The notes under the pieces are model-generated. The model saw only the letters and a list, made by a program, of their open reading frames with translations. It was not told where the DNA came from and ran no database searches. Source: Kiritimatiellia bacterium (GTDB lineage Bacteria; Verrucomicrobiota; Kiritimatiellia; RFP12; DVOR01). Taken from it: a stretch of DNA of 7,285 nucleotides. The position numbers were made by a program, and so were the translations under genes. Positions 5,711 through 7,285 of the stretch are shown piece by piece; positions within the stretch are counted from its first letter, which is position 1; every line of letters begins with the position of its first letter. Where the stretch lies: contig JAFYMU010000137.1 of the NCBI GenBank assembly GCA_017548245.1, positions 1-7,285 of the forward strand. The letters run 5' to 3'.

Positions 5711-7285
5711 TGAAGCGTCGCACGATTACAGCTGCGTTGGTGGGCGACCCGAACACGGGTAAGTCAACCTTTTTTAATGCGTGGACGGGTTTGCGTCAGG
5801 TGACCGGTAATTGGCCGGGCGTGACGGTTGAGAAGCATTTGGGCGAGATTGCGTTGCCCAATGGCGAACAGATGACCTTGGTGGATTTGCCGGGTATCTA
5901 CTCGTTGCACGCGGTCTCTGAAGACGAACGTGTGGCTTCGGATTATGCGCGGAGTGGGGAACCCGACCTTATCATTAATATTGTAGATGCCGTCAATCTC
6001 GAACGTAATCTCTATTTGACGATGGCGTTGATGGAACTCGGTAAGCCGATGGTGATGGTGCTCTCCATGATGGATATCTTGGAACGCCAGGGCTTTCGTG
6101 TGAATATGGCGGCGTTGTCGGAACGGTTGGGCATTCCCGTGGTTTCGGCATCGATTCAACGTCGTGGCAATCGCGCTGCGTTGGAACGCGCCGTGCAAGA
6201 GGCGTTGGCTACAAAGCAACGTCAAGTGCGCGTGGTCTATCCTGAATCGTTGAATCAAGCCTTCATCAAGGCCTCGCGTGAGGGCGAACCCGAATTTCGC
6301 GCCGTGCACCGTTTGGAAGGGATTATTCCTGGCGCAGAGGCCATCATTGAATCGGTGGAAGCGGTGCTGGGCACAACGCCAGACGTGTTGATTGCCGATG
6401 CACGTTACGACAAGATTGCCGAGGTGACGCGTGGCATTGTGAAACAGGTGGCGCGCGCTCGAACGGAGATTGGGCGCACGTTGGATCGCTTTGTGCTGAA
6501 CCGTTGGCTCGGGATTCCCATCTTCTTGGGCGTCATGTATCTACTCTTCTGGTTCACGCAGGTCGTGGGCGGTTGCTTCATTGACTTCTTTGATGGCGTG
6601 GGCGATGCGCTCTTTGTCACGGGCTTGGGGAATGTGCTAACGCTCTGCCATGCGCCCGCGTGGTTGATTACCTTGCTCGCAGATGGGTTGGGCACGGGTG
6701 TGCAGACGGTGCTCACCTTTATTCCACCGGTGTTCTTCATCTTCTTGGGGCTCTCCTTCTTGGAAGATTCGGGCTACATGGCGCGTGCGGCCTATGTGGT
6801 TGACCGCTTTATGCGCTTCTTGGGTTTGCCAGGAAGTGCCTTTGTGCCGATGTTGGTGGGCTTTGGGTGCACGGTGCCGGCGATTATGGCAACGCGTACG
6901 CTCTCCAACCGCCGAGACCGTTTGCTCACCATCTTCATGACGCCCTTCATGAGCTGCGGGGCACGTTTGCCTGTCTATGCCCTCTTCGGCGCGGCCTTCT
7001 TTGGGTTGGCCTCGGGCACGATGGTCTTTGCTATCTACTTGAGTGGCATTGTGCTGGCGTTGTTTACGGGCGTGCTATTGAAACATACGCTCTTCGTTGG
7101 CGAACCCGCCCACTTTGTCTTGGAATTGCCGTTGTACCACATCCCGCGTGTGAGCACGGTCTTTAAGCAGGCGTGGGAACGGTTACGTCACTTTATCTTC
7201 CGTGCAGGGCAGGTGATGGCATTGATGGTGCTGCTGCTTAACCTCTGCAATAAGATCACGGTGCCGAATTTTTATGCGCCCAAGG
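5710..7285 (+). CDS. feoB: FeoB, GTPase-coupled ferrous iron transporter, C-terminus cut off by window edge
   Basis: Inner-membrane Fe2+ importer with an N-terminal G-protein domain. The first 525 residues are visible (E. coli FeoB has 773). G domain: G1 GDPNTGKS (12-19) with the potassium-site Asn15; G2 GNWPGVTVEK (33-42, Thr39); G3 DLPG (59-62); G4 position SMMD (119-122); G5-like SAS (146-148). A helical GDI-like spacer follows to about 262, then membrane segments from LGIPIFLGVMYLLFWF onward. Gate regions carry LEDSGYMARAAYVVDRF (351-367), VGFGCTVPAIMATR (383-396, Cys387) and TPFMSCGARLPVYALF (411-426, Cys416), all typical of FeoB. The canonical G4 Asn (NMxD in E. coli) is Ser119 here, and the G1 GNPN is GDPN. 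It starts at ATG 5710, one base inside the feoA stop. No frameshift is seen in the visible part. Confidence 0.96.
   Translation, partial: MKRRTITAALVGDPNTGKSTFFNAWTGLRQVTGNWPGVTVEKHLGEIALPNGEQMTLVDLPGIYSLHAVSEDERVASDYARSGEPDLIINIVDAVNLERNLYLTMALMELGKPMVMVLSMMDILERQGFRVNMAALSERLGIPVVSASIQRRGNRAALERAVQEALATKQRQVRVVYPESLNQAFIKASREGEPEFRAVHRLEGIIPGAEAIIESVEAVLGTTPDVLIADARYDKIAEVTRGIVKQVARARTEIGRTLDRFVLNRWLGIPIFLGVMYLLFWFTQVVGGCFIDFFDGVGDALFVTGLGNVLTLCHAPAWLITLLADGLGTGVQTVLTFIPPVFFIFLGLSFLEDSGYMARAAYVVDRFMRFLGLPGSAFVPMLVGFGCTVPAIMATRTLSNRRDRLLTIFMTPFMSCGARLPVYALFGAAFFGLASGTMVFAIYLSGIVLALFTGVLLKHTLFVGEPAHFVLELPLYHIPRVSTVFKQAWERLRHFIFRAGQVMALMVLLLNLCNKITVPNFYAPK

Noticed and set aside
5764..6309. 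A 181-codon minus-strand open frame inside feoB
   Set aside because: It is a shadow of the conserved FeoB G domain; the His/Arg-rich product has no recognisable features.

Overview
This window holds two groups of genes that point away from each other. The minus-strand group (right to left) is a secreted GH-D-clan glycoside hydrolase, most likely an alpha-galactosidase; then a ManB-type phosphomannomutase/phosphoglucomutase; then a galactokinase cut off by the left edge. The plus-strand group is feoA-feoB, a ferrous iron uptake operon, with feoB cut off by the right edge. The organism looks like a Gram-negative, moderate-GC bacterium that degrades glycans in a low-oxygen setting (Feo imports Fe2+). 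The galactokinase signature reads GRIEVLGNHTDYN rather than the textbook GRVNLIGEHTDYN. From memory I associate this with the Planctomycetes-Verrucomicrobia-Kiritimatiellae group, but that taxonomic guess is weak.

Region by region: 1-892 galK (minus, partial); 893-968 a short spacer with a strong hairpin; 969-2294 manB (minus); 2295-2693 a 399-bp intergenic region with the manB promoter and a striking array of ten 15-bp palindrome-like units; 2694-5195 the alpha-galactosidase-like gene (minus); 5196-5479 the divergent control region, with three TTAG-N6-CTAA boxes at exact 33-bp intervals over the feo promoter; 5480-5710 feoA; 5710-7285 feoB (partial).

How the genes work together (inference): the secreted hydrolase would release galactose from alpha-galactosides, GalK would phosphorylate it to galactose-1-phosphate, and the mutase could move the resulting hexose-1-phosphate to hexose-6-phosphate or feed mannose metabolism. 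The feo operon is functionally separate and probably under a metal-dependent repressor of the DtxR/IdeR type.

The two non-coding regions are the most unusual parts. The ten units at 2447-2667 have centres at 2454, 2477, 2499, 2521, 2544, 2570, 2593, 2615, 2637 and 2660. These are mirror-symmetric about 2557 (each opposite pair sums to 5114), and most facing spacers are reverse complements, so the whole block is an imperfect inverted repeat of about 220 bp. I could not run any search, fold or alignment; everything was read from the sequence by eye.
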